In this document: positions 24,274 through 32,797 of the stretch, piece by piece
Layout of the letters: each line of letters starts with the position of its first letter
How positions within the stretch are numbered: the stretch's first letter is position 1
Source of the DNA: Curtobacterium sp. MCJR17_020
GTDB lineage: Bacteria > Actinomycetota > Actinomycetes > Actinomycetales > Microbacteriaceae
Direction: 5' to 3'
DNA length: 64,000 nucleotides
NCBI RefSeq assembly: GCF_003234365.2
Contig: NZ_CP126260.1
Coordinates: 62,001 to 126,000 of the forward strand
Position numbers and translations under genes: made by a program
Notes under the pieces: model-generated
Seen by the model: the letters and a program-made list of their open reading frames with translations, nothing else
Told to the model about the DNA's origin: nothing
The model's database searches: none

Positions 24274-25506
24274 ATGCACACCTCCGGGGTCGACGTGGAC
24301 CGCAGCCAGCTCGCCGGGTGGCGGAACGCGATCATCGTCGCGTTCGCCATCGGCGGGATCAGCCTGGCCGGCTGGGGTCCCAGGCTCCCGGAGCTCCGCG
24401 TCGAGCTCGGTGTCGACATCGGCACCATCGGCCTCATGCTCGGCGGTGTCACCATCGGCTCGATCGGGGGCCTGCTCAGCGCCGCCCCGCTGCTCCGGCG
24501 CCTGGGCGGCCGACGTGCCCTGACGGCGGTCGCCGTCCTGGTCCCCGCCGCACTGGCACTCATCGGCGTCGCCGCTGCGCTGCACTCCGTGCCGCTCGCG
24601 AGCGTCGGGTTCGTCGTCGCCGGTGCCGGGATCGGCGCGCTCGACGTCATGGCGAACGTCGAGGGCACGGCGATCGAGGCGCTCGCCGGTCGCACGCTGC
24701 TCCCGTTGATGCACGCCGCCTGGTCGGGAGGCGCGGCCCTCGGTGCCGGGATCGCCGCCCTCTGCGCGTGGCTGGGCATCACCCCCTCAGCCCAGTTGAT
24801 CGGTGAGGCCGTCGTCATCCTGGTGGTCGGCGTGATCGCGATGCGCGCGATCCCGGACGGCACGCGCGCCGAGGAACACGACACGACGCTCACCCCGCGG
24901 CAGCGCCTGCGGCAGTGGGCGCGTGGCTGGGCGGACGTCCGCCTGCTGCTGATCGGCGTCGTGATGCTCGGCGTCGAACTCGGCGAGGGGTCGGCGAACA
25001 ACTGGCTCGCCCTCGCGGCCACCGACGGGCACGGTCAGACGGCGACGGTCGGCGCACTCTTCTTCACCGTGTTCGCGGTCTCCGAGGCCGCGACGCGCGT
25101 CTTCGCCGGCCCCGTCGTCGATCGACTCGGACGGGTCCGGACGGTCCGCTGGACGACCGCGCTCGGCATCCTCGGCGCCGTCCTGTTCATCGTCGGGACG
25201 ACCTGGTGGCTCACGCTCATCGGCGTGGTCCTCTGGGCGGTCGGCGTCTCGATGGGGTTCCCGCTCGGCATGTCGGCCGCGGCGCAGAGCGGCCCGAACC
25301 CGGCTGCCCGGGTCAGCGTCGTCGCGTCGATCGGGTACGTCGCGAACTTCGCCGGCCCGCCCGTCATCGGCGCGATCGCCGAGCAGGTCGGCGCGCTCAG
25401 CGCGCTCTGGTTGATCGCCGTGCTCTTCGTGGCCGCCTTCGCCGCCTCCGGATCGCTGCGTCCGGTCGCCGAGCCGACCCACGAGCGCGTCAGCGACCCT
25501 CGGTAG
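24274..25506 (+). CDS. MFS transporter
   Basis: This 410-residue protein has about 12 membrane segments. It starts 4 bp after the previous transporter. It shares distinctive motifs with the MFS protein encoded at 32798-34174: GEGSANNWLALA here against EGSANDWLPLA there, and MGFPLGMSAAAQ against LGFPMGMSAAAD. The two are thus members of one subfamily resembling YbjJ-type transporters. Export of a sugar or toxic metabolite is possible; direction cannot be judged. Confidence 0.85.
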   Translation: MHTSGVDVDRSQLAGWRNAIIVAFAIGGISLAGWGPRLPELRVELGVDIGTIGLMLGGVTIGSIGGLLSAAPLLRRLGGRRALTAVAVLVPAALALIGVAAALHSVPLASVGFVVAGAGIGALDVMANVEGTAIEALAGRTLLPLMHAAWSGGAALGAGIAALCAWLGITPSAQLIGEAVVILVVGVIAMRAIPDGTRAEEHDTTLTPRQRLRQWARGWADVRLLLIGVVMLGVELGEGSANNWLALAATDGHGQTATVGALFFTVFAVSEAATRVFAGPVVDRLGRVRTVRWTTALGILGAVLFIVGTTWWLTLIGVVLWAVGVSMGFPLGMSAAAQSGPNPAARVSVVASIGYVANFAGPPVIGAIAEQVGALSALWLIAVLFVAAFAASGSLRPVAEPTHERVSDPR

Positions 25507-25507
25507 C

Positions 25508-26838
25508 GTGGAGCCCATGCTCGACGCGACGCCTGCCCCGTTCGACACCCCGGCCGGCCCGATCGTCGGGACGGTGGACGGCGACGTCGTCCGCGTGCTC
25601 GGGATCCCCTACGCGCGGGCCGAGCGGTTCGCGCCGCCGGAGCCGATGCCGCCCTTCGCGAGCGAACTGCACGCGTCGACGCCGTCCCCGTGGCGCCGCA
25701 GCCGCACGCGCAGTTCGTCGACCAGCTGCTCGGCGAGGTCGAGGACATCACCGTCGACGAGCACTGCCAGCGCCTGTCGATCACGCTGCCCGCCGACGTG
25801 CAGCCCGACGAGCGCCTGCCCGTGATGGTCTGGATCCACGGCGGCTCGTACGTCATCGGCGGCGGCGATCTGCCGATCTACGACGCCCGCGACCTCGTGA
25901 CCGAGCAGCGCGTGGTCGTGGTGTCGGTGACCTTCCGGCTCGGAGTCCTCGGGTTCCTGGGCGACGGGGCGTCGATCCTGGCGAACCTCGGGCTGCTCGA
26001 CCTGCTCGAGTCGCTCCGCTGGGTGCAGGCGAACATCGCCGCGTTCGGTGGCGACCCCGACCTCGTCACGGTGTTCGGGCAGTCGGCCGGCGGCGACGCA
26101 GCAGCCCACCTGATGATCAGCGACGGCGCGGCCGGGCTGTTCCGCCGGGCGATCATCCAGAGCGCACCGCTCGGGTTGTCGCGCGGTCGGTCACGGATGA
26201 ACCGCGCGATGATCCGGGCCGTCGGTGCCGTGCACGCCGACACCCCGCTCGACGACCTGCTCGAACGGCAGGCCCTCGGCACCCGGGCAGCTGCGCCGTA
26301 CGGACTCGCGGGCGGGATGCCGTTCGGCACCCAGTACGGGTTCGCCCCGTTGCCCGCCGAACGCGACCTCGACGACGCCTGGAGTCGAGTCGCTCCCGAC
26401 GTCGACGTGCTGATCGGTTCCGCGACGGACGAGACCGGCATGTACGTGCCGTTGGTCCGCGGTCTGTCGCGGGTCGCTCGGTCACGGATCCTGCGCCCGG
26501 CGCTCCGCTGGTGGGTGGTCCGTCCGCTCTCCGACGTCATCTACGGCCGCGACGTCCGACGTTTCACCGCGCGGCACCGTCGAGCCGGCGGGCGGGCGAC
26601 GTCCTACCGGCTCGTCCGTGGCGTGACCACCGCGCCGACCGGCGCCGTCCACATGAGCGACCTGCCGCTGCTGCTCGGCGGCCGCGAGGCCTGGGCCGGC
26701 ACCCGCTTCGTCCCCGAGCGCGACTGGCCCGAGGTCGAGCGGCGCGGCCGGGCCTTCCGTGCGATCTGGGCCGAGTTCGCCCGGACCGGCGCCGTCACCG
26801 CCCCGGACGACGAGACGCTGACCTTCGACCGGTACTGA
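25508..26838 (+). pseudogene. type-B carboxylesterase with a frameshift
   Basis: The N-terminal part (PAGPIVGTVDGDVV, IPYARAERF) reads in one frame to about 25670. The rest reads in another from about 25675 (VAPQPHAQFVDQ onward), so one base appears lost, or two gained, near 25665-25690. The remainder is intact: oxyanion HGGSY, nucleophile Ser in FGQSAGG, an acidic residue in SATDETGMY and His in GAVHMSDLP. All catalytic residues lie in one frame. This may be a recent pseudogene or a sequencing error; an internal start at 25690 would miss the first strands. Confidence 0.8.
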
Positions 26839-26901
26839 CCGTCTTCGCGCCCCCTGAACTGGCGGTCGCGTGGTCGTCCCCGGGACCGGACAATCGTCTG
26901 C

Positions 26902-27492
26902 ATGCCCACGCCCGACGCCGATCTCCGTGCACGCATCGTGTCCGGTGCGATCGAGGCGTACCGCGCGACGGACTTCCACCGGGTCGGACCGGACGAGGTC
27001 GCCGAGCACGCCGACGTGCCGGTCGCCGAGGTCAGCCGAGCGTTCCCGATGTGGGAACTCCTCGTCGTCGCCGTCATCGACCGGTGGAACAACGGCAGCC
27101 GACTCGCCCTGTGGCCCGTCGCCGAACGGGACGGTGCCGTCGCGTACCTGCGTGCCCGGCTCGAGGCCGGCATCACGGACCCGGCCCTCGTCCGGCTCCG
27201 GATCGCCGTGCTCAGCGCCGCATCGAACCCCGGCCACCCCGCAGCCGGGTGGTTCCGTACCCAGTACACCCGGGCGTTCGAGGACCTCACCCTCGCCCTG
27301 GTCCGTGACGTCGTCGCCGCCCGCGAGCCGCGGGGTGCCTCGCCCCGGCACGCCGCCGAGCAGCTCATGGCCCTGTTCGAGGGGCTGCAGCTGCAGGCGA
27401 TGGTCCGTGACGACGCCGAGCCGCTGAGCGGCTTCGACCGCGCCGTCGCCCGTATGCGGGTCGGCTGGGCAGCAGCGCGCGTCGACGCCTGA
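26902..27492 (+). CDS. TetR-like transcriptional regulator
   Basis: This 196-residue protein has the TetR N-terminal layout: LRARIVSGAIEAYRA, then VGPDEVAEHADVPVAEVSRAF as a divergent helix-turn-helix. The usual YYHF turn is replaced by FPMWELL. The rest is helical, with MALFEGLQLQAMV near the end. It stands alone, 63 bp after the esterase, and might regulate that locus. Confidence 0.75.
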   Translation: MPTPDADLRARIVSGAIEAYRATDFHRVGPDEVAEHADVPVAEVSRAFPMWELLVVAVIDRWNNGSRLALWPVAERDGAVAYLRARLEAGITDPALVRLRIAVLSAASNPGHPAAGWFRTQYTRAFEDLTLALVRDVVAAREPRGASPRHAAEQLMALFEGLQLQAMVRDDAEPLSGFDRAVARMRVGWAAARVDA

Positions 27493-27570
27493 GGACTCCG
27501 AGCGGGAGCACGGACGGGAGGCACGGCGCGGCTTGCGTGCGTCGGCTCGCCCACCTGGCATGGTCGGCCC

Positions 27571-28011
27571 ATGGAGTACACCGACTACGACACCCGGCTC
27601 GCCGCCTACGGCGTGATCACGGACGGTGACCGGGTGCTCCTGGCGAAGCTGCGCTTCCCCGAAGCCGGCACGTGGACGTTGCCGGGCGGCGGCGTCGAGT
27701 TCGACGAGACCGTCGAGCAGGCCGTCGTGCGCGAGGTCCGCGAGGAGACCGGGTACGAGTCGGAGGTCGGTGCCCTGCTCGGCGTCCGGCACCACGTCGT
27801 CCCCGCCGAGCGCCGGATCCACGCCAACGGTCGCCCGATGAAGGCCGTGCAGGTCGTGTTCCGCGCGACGGTCGTCGGCGGCGCACTGCGCGACGAGATC
27901 AACGGGTCGACCGACGAGTCGCGCTGGCTGCCCATCGCCGAGCTCCCGCACCACCGGCACGGGCTGCTCGTGCCCGTCGCACTGGCGTGGGCGGGCGCGC
28001 TCACCCGCTGA
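27571..28011 (+). CDS. Nudix hydrolase
   Basis: This 146-residue protein hydrolyses a nucleoside-diphosphate-linked compound. The Nudix box is complete: GGGVEFDETVEQA, then REVREETGY, with the metal-binding Glu residues. An N-terminal strand (YGVITDGDRVLLAKL) precedes it and ESRWLPIAEL follows. It converges with the VOC gene, 9 bp away. The substrate cannot be read. Confidence 0.93.
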   Translation: MEYTDYDTRLAAYGVITDGDRVLLAKLRFPEAGTWTLPGGGVEFDETVEQAVVREVREETGYESEVGALLGVRHHVVPAERRIHANGRPMKAVQVVFRATVVGGALRDEINGSTDESRWLPIAELPHHRHGLLVPVALAWAGALTR

Positions 28012-28020
28012 CGCGACGCG

Positions 28021-28389
28021 CTACTCGGCGACGATGCTCAGGACGTTGCCCGACGGGTCGGTGAACCACGCGATGAGCGGGCCGCCCGTGCGGTTCACGC
28101 CCTTCTCGTCGGTCATCCCCTCGTACTGCAGGAACGCGACGCCCTTCTCGGTGAGCTCGTCCACCGCGGCGTCGACGTCCGGCACCGGGAAGTTCAGCAC
28201 CGTGAAGGCAGCCGGTTCGTGCGCAGGGCCCTTCGGGTAGACGAGGACACCGTGGCCGTCGCCGAGCTGCAGGAAGAGCATGCCGTGGTCCTCGGTGACC
28301 TCGACCCCCAGGACGTCCTGGTAGAACGCCTTCGCCTCGGGGACATCGCGCACCGAGAACCCGCTGAACGCCTTCGTCGCATCGATCAT
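28021..28389 (-). CDS. VOC-family (glyoxalase-like) protein
   Basis: This 122-residue vicinal-oxygen-chelate protein has two beta-alpha-beta-beta-beta modules: FSVRDVPEAKAFYQDVLG, then FPVPDVDAAVDELTEKG, with DPSGNVLSI at the end. Such single-chain proteins dimerise and act as dioxygenases, glyoxalases or antibiotic-binding proteins. The ATG at 28389 fits the first strand; the much longer open frame upstream is antisense to the kinase gene. Confidence 0.9.
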   Translation of the reverse strand: MIDATKAFSGFSVRDVPEAKAFYQDVLGVEVTEDHGMLFLQLGDGHGVLVYPKGPAHEPAAFTVLNFPVPDVDAAVDELTEKGVAFLQYEGMTDEKGVNRTGGPLIAWFTDPSGNVLSIVAE

Positions 28390-28443
28390 GCGGCCAGTGA
28401 ACCACCCCGGTCCGGTGTCGGCGCGCTCTGCCAGGATGGGGCC

Positions 28444-29082
28444 GTGAGCCACCCGGACAGCAGCGTCGACGACGCCGTCGAGCGTGCGGTCGAGCTGGCC
28501 TCGGCGGGCCCCCGGGCAGTGCTCGGCATCGCGGGTGCTCCCGGCGCCGGCAAGTCGACCCTGGCCCGCCGCGTGGTCGCCGCCGTCGGCGAGCGACTCG
28601 GGGCCGGCACGGCGGTGCAGGTGCCGATGGACGGCTTCCACCTGTCGAACGCCGCGCTCGACGCCCTCGGCCGGCACGACCGCAAGGGCGCAGTCGACAC
28701 CTTCGACGCCGACGGCTACGTCGCCCTGGTCCGACGACTCGTCGCTGCCGACACCACCGTGTGGGCGCCGGACTTCGACCGCCGCATCGACGAGCCCGTC
28801 GCCGGCAGCATCGCCGTCCCGCCGACCGCCCGGCTCGTGGTGTCCGAGGGGAACTACCTGCTCGACGACGCCGAACCGTGGGCAGCGCTCGGCGACCTGT
28901 TCACCGAGACCTGGTTCTGCGCCGTCGACGACGGGGTGCGGGTCGACCGCCTGGTCGGTCGGCACATGCGTCACGGTCGCGACCACGACGCCGCGCGCGC
29001 GTGGGCGGTGGAGGTCGACGGTGTGAACGCGGCGAGGGTCGCGCCCACGGTGATCCGTGCCTCCAGGACGGTTCGGACGTGA
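28444..29082 (+). CDS. P-loop nucleoside/nucleotide kinase-family protein
   Basis: This 212-residue protein has Walker A GAPGAGKST near residue 37, then PMDGFHLSN. The latter places it with the pantothenate/uridine kinase-like group, where the Asp binds the substrate. WAPDFDRRIDEPV and EGNYLLDD are further family motifs; RLVGRHMRHGR is the lid. The GTG start at 28444 suits the N-terminal helix. Members annotated as fructose-transport kinase (FrcK) or YfdG look similar. The substrate is uncertain. Confidence 0.85.
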   Translation: MSHPDSSVDDAVERAVELASAGPRAVLGIAGAPGAGKSTLARRVVAAVGERLGAGTAVQVPMDGFHLSNAALDALGRHDRKGAVDTFDADGYVALVRRLVAADTTVWAPDFDRRIDEPVAGSIAVPPTARLVVSEGNYLLDDAEPWAALGDLFTETWFCAVDDGVRVDRLVGRHMRHGRDHDAARAWAVEVDGVNAARVAPTVIRASRTVRT

Positions 29083-29119
29083 CCAGCAGAACGACGTGAC
29101 ACCGATCGAAGGAGCGACC

Positions 29120-29959
29120 ATGACCATCGCCATCGCCATCACCGGAGCGACCGGCAACATCGGGGGCGCCGTCGCACGCGCGCTCGCCGCGGACGGCGTG
29201 CCGTTCCGGATGATCGTGCGCGACGCAGCGCGCGCCCCGGAGCTGCCCGGCGCCGAGGTCGCGGTCGCGACGTTCGCCGACGCCGACGCCAGCCGCGCGG
29301 CACTCGAGGGGATCGACGTGCTCCTGATGGTGTCGGCGGCCGAGGCCGAGGACCGGCTCGACCAGCACCGCACCTTCGTCGCAGCAGCTGCCGGGGCCGG
29401 CGTGCGGCACGTCGTCTACACGTCGTTCCTCGGCGCGGCCGAGGACGCGACCTTCACCCTCGGGCGCGACCACTGGGCGACCGAGCAGGCGATCCGCGCG
29501 ACCGACACGGCGTACACGTTCCTGCGGGACAGCTTCTACCTGGACTTCGTCGAGGACCTGGTCGGTGAGGACGGCGTGATCCGCGGGCCGGCAGGCGACG
29601 GCGCCATGGCGGCGGTCGCCCGTGCAGACGTCGCACGGGTCGCGACGGCCGTGTTGCGGGACCCGGGCGCGCACGTGAACAGCACCTACGAGCTGACCGG
29701 GCCAGCAGCGATCACGCTCGCCGAAGCCGCCGCGGTGGTGTCCGACGTGCGCGGCCGCACGGTGACCTACCACCCGGAGACGCTGGACGAGGCGTACGCG
29801 TCGCGGGCGCAGTGGAACCCCGAGCCGTGGCAGGCCGATGCGTGGGTGAGCACCTACACGGCGATCGCCGAGGGGGCTCTCGCGCACGTGTCCGGCGACG
29901 TCGAGCGGATCACGGGCAGGGCGCCGATGTCGCTGCGCGAGGTGCTCGCCGCCGGGTAG
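29120..29959 (+). CDS. NmrA-like NAD(P)-binding reductase
   Basis: This 279-residue atypical SDR starts ITGATGNIGGAVA, the extended glycine motif of the NmrA/QOR2 group, and lacks a YxxxK motif. RHVVYTSFLGA, the NmrA-type strand, and the late YELTGPAAITLAEAA region are conserved. AAGGAG precedes the ATG. Relatives include NADPH-dependent quinone reductase YtfG and redox sensors. Confidence 0.88.
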   Translation: MTIAIAITGATGNIGGAVARALAADGVPFRMIVRDAARAPELPGAEVAVATFADADASRAALEGIDVLLMVSAAEAEDRLDQHRTFVAAAAGAGVRHVVYTSFLGAAEDATFTLGRDHWATEQAIRATDTAYTFLRDSFYLDFVEDLVGEDGVIRGPAGDGAMAAVARADVARVATAVLRDPGAHVNSTYELTGPAAITLAEAAAVVSDVRGRTVTYHPETLDEAYASRAQWNPEPWQADAWVSTYTAIAEGALAHVSGDVERITGRAPMSLREVLAAG

Positions 29960-29974
29960 CGGGCGCGGCGCCCC

Positions 29975-31312
29975 TCAGGACACGCGGCGCGCGGCGATCG
30001 TGCCGACGAACCCGAGCGTCAGCACCGACACGAGCACGACGAGCAGTGGTGCCGTCCAGTCCCCGGTCGCACCGTGCAGCGCGCCGGCGACGAGCGGCCC
30101 GGCCGAGCCGATCAGGTACCCGCCGCCCTGCACGAACGCGGACATCCGACGGGCATCGGCGTCGCTCGACACGATCCGCACGATCACGATGAAGATGACG
30201 GTGATGCCGCCGCCCTGGGCTGCACCGCCGAGCACCGACCACAGCAGCCAGAGCTGCGGGGCGAACAGCAGCCCGAGCGGCATCGCCAGCCACAGGAACG
30301 CGACGAGCGCGATGATCGCCCGCGGCCGCCACTTCGCCGCGAGCAGCGGGACCCCGAGCGCACCGACCACGGCCAGGATCTGGAACACCGACGAGCTCGC
30401 CCCGGACGACGCCTTCGAGAACCCGATCTCGTCGTGCAGCAGGGTCGGGATCCAGGCGGTCAGGGCGTAGTACGAGAACGCCTGGCCACCGAACGCCAGC
30501 GTGAGGCCCCACGTGATGAGTCGTCGCGCGGGACGGACCGGCTCGGCGGCGGTGGCAGCAGCGGCAGCCGCGGCCCGGTCGGCGCGGATCGTCCGGATCG
30601 CCCCGGTGTCGAGCACCTGGTCGATCGGCCCGGTGATCGGCAGGGGTTCGTCGTCGGAGCGCACCGGGCGGCGCCACGCGGCCCGGGCACCCACTGCGTA
30701 CGTCCAGGCGAACCCGGCGATGACCGCGAAGACCGCCCACACGGCGATCGCGACGGGCCAACCCCACAGCGCCGCCAGGGGAGCGGTCGCGAGTGAGGTG
30801 ATCATCGACCCGACGTTGAGCGCCGACGTGTAGACGCCGGTGACCAGGCCGACACGCTCCGGCGAGGTGTCCCGCCGGATGACGACGGGGATCACCACGT
30901 TGCCGATCGTGATGCCGATGCCGATCACCGCGGTGCCGATGAGCAGTGCGGCGGACGACGGCATCGAACGCACCACGGTGCCGGCGAGCACGATGACGAG
31001 CGACAGGGACACCGCACGCTCGGGGTCGGCCTTTGCGATGACCCAGCTGGCGAACGGCGTCGCCAGGGCGAAGCAGAGCACGGGGATCGTCGTCAGCAGC
31101 CCGGCGATCGTGGACGTCAGGCCGAGGTCGAGCCGGACGTCGCCGATGACCGGGGCCGTCGCGACGATCGGCCCGCGGAAGTTCAGTGCGATGAGGACGA
31201 TGGCGGCGGGCAGCACCCACGCGGCGGCACGCAGCCCCTGCCGCGTCGCGCCGGTCCGGCCGCGCCCGCTCGTCGCGTCGGTCCCGCCCGTCGCATCGGT
31301 CCCGCCCGTCAC
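29975..31312 (-). CDS. MFS transporter, cyanate/nitroimidazole (CynX/NimT) type
   Basis: This 445-residue protein has about 12 membrane segments. IALNFRGPIVATAPVIGD in TM1 is characteristic of the CynX/NimT branch. It starts at a GTG overlapping the stop of the HAD gene (GTGA). The N-terminus contains a short Thr-Asp-Ala-Thr-Gly-Gly duplication encoded by near-exact repeats at about 31270-31310. Substrates in this branch include cyanate, 2-nitroimidazole and glucose-like compounds. Confidence 0.85.
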   Translation of the reverse strand: MTGGTDATGGTDATSGRGRTGATRQGLRAAAWVLPAAIVLIALNFRGPIVATAPVIGDVRLDLGLTSTIAGLLTTIPVLCFALATPFASWVIAKADPERAVSLSLVIVLAGTVVRSMPSSAALLIGTAVIGIGITIGNVVIPVVIRRDTSPERVGLVTGVYTSALNVGSMITSLATAPLAALWGWPVAIAVWAVFAVIAGFAWTYAVGARAAWRRPVRSDDEPLPITGPIDQVLDTGAIRTIRADRAAAAAAATAAEPVRPARRLITWGLTLAFGGQAFSYYALTAWIPTLLHDEIGFSKASSGASSSVFQILAVVGALGVPLLAAKWRPRAIIALVAFLWLAMPLGLLFAPQLWLLWSVLGGAAQGGGITVIFIVIVRIVSSDADARRMSAFVQGGGYLIGSAGPLVAGALHGATGDWTAPLLVVLVSVLTLGFVGTIAARRVS

Positions 31313-31965
31313 GGCAGCAGGATCGGGAGCAGGTCCAGCGGGGTGGCGGCCCTGGCGATGGTGCCCTCGGCCTCGGCGGGCGAGCCGTACCCCCACTCGG
31401 CGAAGACCACCGGGACACCGTGCACCGTGGCGCCCTCGACGTCGTGCACCCGGTCACCGATGAGCACCGGGCGGCTGATGTCGAACCCGCGGGCGTCGAG
31501 GCGTCGCAGCGCTTCCTCGACGACGTCGGCCTTGCTCGACCGGACCTCGTCGTCGCTCGCACCCGTGATGATGTCGATGTCCCCGGTGAGCCCGTAGTGC
31601 TCGAGGATGTACGTCGCCGGCGTCTCGGGCTTGCTCGTCGCGGTCGAGATCGGCAGCCCGGCGTCGTGCAGCGTGCGGAGCACGACGTCGATGCCGGGGA
31701 ACATCGTCGAGTCGAGGGCCCCGTGCGAGAAGTAGTGCTCGCGGTACACAGCGAGGGTGTACTCCGCCTGCGCCTCGTCCATGCCCATCGCGACCCGGAA
31801 CGTGTCCATGATCGGCGGGCCGACGAACGACATCAGGGTGTCGTGGTCGGGCACCGGGACGCCGACGGTGCGGAAGGTGTGCGTCAGACTCTCGAGGATG
31901 CCCGGCGCGGAGTCGCTGATGGTGCCGTCGAGGTCGAACAGGATGGCGGAGAACGGGCTGGTCAT
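31309..31965 (-). CDS. HAD-superfamily phosphatase
   Basis: This 218-residue protein has motif I FDLDGTISDS, motif II TATSKPE, Lys in the RSSKAD region and motif IV GDRVHD. A helical cap lies after motif I. It resembles phosphoglycolate phosphatase (Gph) and PpaX-like enzymes acting on small phosphate esters. It is upstream of, and overlaps, the MFS gene. Confidence 0.93.
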   Translation of the reverse strand: MTSPFSAILFDLDGTISDSAPGILESLTHTFRTVGVPVPDHDTLMSFVGPPIMDTFRVAMGMDEAQAEYTLAVYREHYFSHGALDSTMFPGIDVVLRTLHDAGLPISTATSKPETPATYILEHYGLTGDIDIITGASDDEVRSSKADVVEEALRRLDARGFDISRPVLIGDRVHDVEGATVHGVPVVFAEWGYGSPAEAEGTIARAATPLDLLPILLP

Positions 31966-32092
31966 GTCCTGCCCACCCTACCGGCGGCGGTCGACGGGAC
32001 CATCCTGGTGCCGCGGGCGACGGGGCGGACGTGCACCGGGCCTCCCGGTCGGCGGTTCCTGCGGGAGACGCTGCGGGCGGCGAGCGGAACGC

Positions 32093-32788
32093 TCAGAACA
32101 GGCGGGTGTGCCCGCCCTCGATGCCGCGCATCGCGTCGTAGTCGAGCACGAGGACGCGGATGCCGCGGTCCTCGGCGAGGGTGCGCGCCTGCGGCGCCAC
32201 TGTCTGCGCCGCCAGCACGCCCTGCACCGGCCGCAGGTGCGGATCGCGGTTCATGAGCTCGAGGTAGCGCGTGAGCTGCTCGACCGCGTCGATGTTGGCG
32301 TTGCGCTTCATCTCGACCGCGACGCTCGCACCGGCGTCGTCGCGCGCCAGGATGTCGACCGGCCCGATGGCGGTCATGTACTCGCGGCGGACCAGCGTGT
32401 GGCCGTCGCCGAGCAGTTCGATCTGCTCCGCGAGGAGCTGCTGCAGGTGCGCCTCGACCCCGTCCTTCACCAGGCCCGGGTCGACGCCGAGGTCGTGGGT
32501 CTGGTCCGCGATGACCTCGTGGATGGACACGATCAGGCGGTCCTGGGTCTTCTTCTGCGTCACCGTCCAGACCTCGGTGATGCCACCGACGGTCTGCTCC
32601 TCGTCGGGCTCGCTCATCTCGATCGAGCACGGCGGGCTCATCCAGTTCAGCGGCTTGTAGCTGCCGCCGTCGGAGTGCACGAGCAGCGAGCCGTCCGCCT
32701 TGAGCATGAGCAGACGGGTCGCGAGCGGCAGGTGGGCTGAGAGCCGTCCGGCGTAGTCGACGGAGCAGCGGGCGATGACGAGACGCAC
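32093..32788 (-). CDS. nucS: mismatch-specific endonuclease NucS (EndoMS)
   Basis: This 231-residue protein is the core of the non-canonical mismatch repair used by actinobacteria without MutS/MutL. The N-terminal DNA-binding and dimerisation domain (MRLVIARCSVDYAGRL, SDGGSYKPLNW) is followed by a RecB-like nuclease. The nuclease active site is Asp in GPVDILARD with Glu and Lys in VAVEMKRN. The extreme C-terminus, HTRLF, resembles the sliding-clamp-binding tail. The ATG lies 10 bp after the MFS gene stop on the same strand. Confidence 0.95.
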   Translation of the reverse strand: MRLVIARCSVDYAGRLSAHLPLATRLLMLKADGSLLVHSDGGSYKPLNWMSPPCSIEMSEPDEEQTVGGITEVWTVTQKKTQDRLIVSIHEVIADQTHDLGVDPGLVKDGVEAHLQQLLAEQIELLGDGHTLVRREYMTAIGPVDILARDDAGASVAVEMKRNANIDAVEQLTRYLELMNRDPHLRPVQGVLAAQTVAPQARTLAEDRGIRVLVLDYDAMRGIEGGHTRLF

Positions 32789-32797
32789 CCGGGAAGC

